DNA of 64,000 nucleotides from Nematostella vectensis. Its lineage: Eukaryota > Cnidaria > Anthozoa > Actiniaria > Edwardsiidae. The notes under the pieces were generated by a model. The model ran no database searches. It worked only from the letters and a program-made list of their open reading frames with translations, and was not told the origin of the DNA. Within the stretch, counting starts at the first letter, position 1. The number at the start of each line of letters is the position of its first letter. This document shows, piece after piece, positions 46,701-64,000 of the stretch. The DNA lies in NCBI RefSeq assembly GCF_932526225.1, contig NC_064035.1, positions 16,791,969 to 16,855,968 on the forward strand, read 5' to 3'. The translations under genes and the position numbers were made by a program.

Positions 46701-47761
46701 AGCAAACAAGAAATTATGCAGTCACGCGCATCGTAATGAGCCAATGGAGATCAAGAACGGATCCTGTATGTATCAACCAATAAGAGTGTACGTTCTCATA
46801 GCCAATAAGAGATCAAACACGGTCACACACACATCGTTGTACTAACAATAATTATCTCATTTTTAAATTGATAATAAACGTTGTGTATTCTTCAACATGT
46901 ATAAAAGATTCACATCAGAAAAAAATGAGCTATTTTCGAATTATAAAATATAACATTTCTTTGTAAAAATAAAGGCTAATTTTTTTCTTAGCTTTCTAAC
47001 AAATCAGACATTCAACATCATATTTAAATATCCAATAACATTATTCTTTCTCTATAATAACGAATACCAATTCTATAAACGAAAAAAACTAATTTACCTA
47101 ACTGATAGCGACCACGTTAATAAGTCACTCAGGACCGCCTCATCCTTCTGTATAGAGAAGAGCGTGGACGATAGGTCCCTAGAAAATAGCATAAATCGAT
47201 AATAATTAAAATAAATGTCAATTATTAATAAAAAACGACAATAAAAATAACGTTATTAGGGCTAGAATTAGCTAAATTAGTCAAATTACCAGCCATCGCC
47301 CTCGTGGAGAATATAGATCTCGAGTGAAAAAAAAGCAAAACGTATTTCATTTAACCTTCTCCAATCTACCAAATCCTGATAAGGAGGTGGAGAATTGTCG
47401 GGCTTCTGCAATTGTTAACAACATGACAATTTCCCTGAATGCATAGAAGGTGCCATGATTTGTATCTGTGGTAAATCCCAAAAATATCTGGTCGCTATGA
47501 GAAAAACCTAATAGCTTCGTTATAAAAGATACAGGTTGTCAAACTTGTGAAAGGTTATATCCGTCTGAAGACATTGCGAATCTTGGTGATCGTGAAGTCT
47601 GGTCATGACGACCGAGAGACTACCACTGCGGATGATAAGCCCCAATTCATCCTGAGTAATGATAACCGCTTCCTTGTAGCGTGTAAGACAAGGCCGCAGC
47701 ACAAGGTAGTAGGCTTCAAGTCTATTATTAGAGTCACTGTGCAGTGATTACCTTAATAGCG
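43721..47761. other. Intergenic region between the GPCR and RPTP 3' ends
   Basis: Four kilobases of AT-rich DNA between convergent genes. Short open frames here have no family features. No structured repeat, tRNA or exon was recognised. Confidence 0.5.

Positions 47762-64000
<16,239 letters not shown>

Overview
This is a eukaryotic, metazoan-type genomic window. Its protein genes are split into many short exons with ordinary GT-AG introns, and they encode animal families: USP40, an SLC23 nucleobase/ascorbate transporter, a LAR-type receptor tyrosine phosphatase and a class A GPCR. Intergenic and intronic DNA is crowded with short inverted-repeat elements, minisatellites and one Penelope-like fragment. 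An anthozoan cnidarian such as Nematostella fits this picture, but the species is an inference.

Layout. 1-3170 is a 29-bp minisatellite that runs off the left edge. 5089-6642 (+) is a three-exon gene for an unrecognised basic protein with a duplicated exon. 7307-19291 (-) is a USP40-like deubiquitinase, reconstructed here as 28 exons. An 840-bp gap separates its start from the divergent SLC23 gene at 20132-29283 (+, 12 exons). 30739-38998 (+) is a nine-exon amidase-signature hydrolase whose last intron holds an antisense, 5'-truncated Penelope-like element. 42602-43720 (+) is a single-exon GPCR. 47762-64000 (-) is the 3' part (21 exons) of a receptor tyrosine phosphatase with FN3 repeats, a transmembrane segment and two PTP domains; its 5' end lies beyond the window. 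The genes are functionally unrelated and do not form a cluster.

Exon joins were checked by hand. In each multi-exon model the reading phase carries through every junction and the total length is a whole number of codons.

The most unusual pattern is that tandem arrays sit on splice junctions. In at least seven introns of four genes the repeat unit contains the edge of the neighbouring exon together with its 5' or 3' splice site, so the real junction is the end copy of an array of look-alike junctions. Examples are SLC23 exon 9, amidase exons 2 and 8, USP40 exon 28, and three RPTP exons with a weaker fourth. Also notable are a perfect 79-bp-arm palindrome, TTAA-bounded MITE families, an 18-bp array open in frame with an amidase exon, and an RPTP D2 domain that keeps both residues lost in vertebrate LAR D2.
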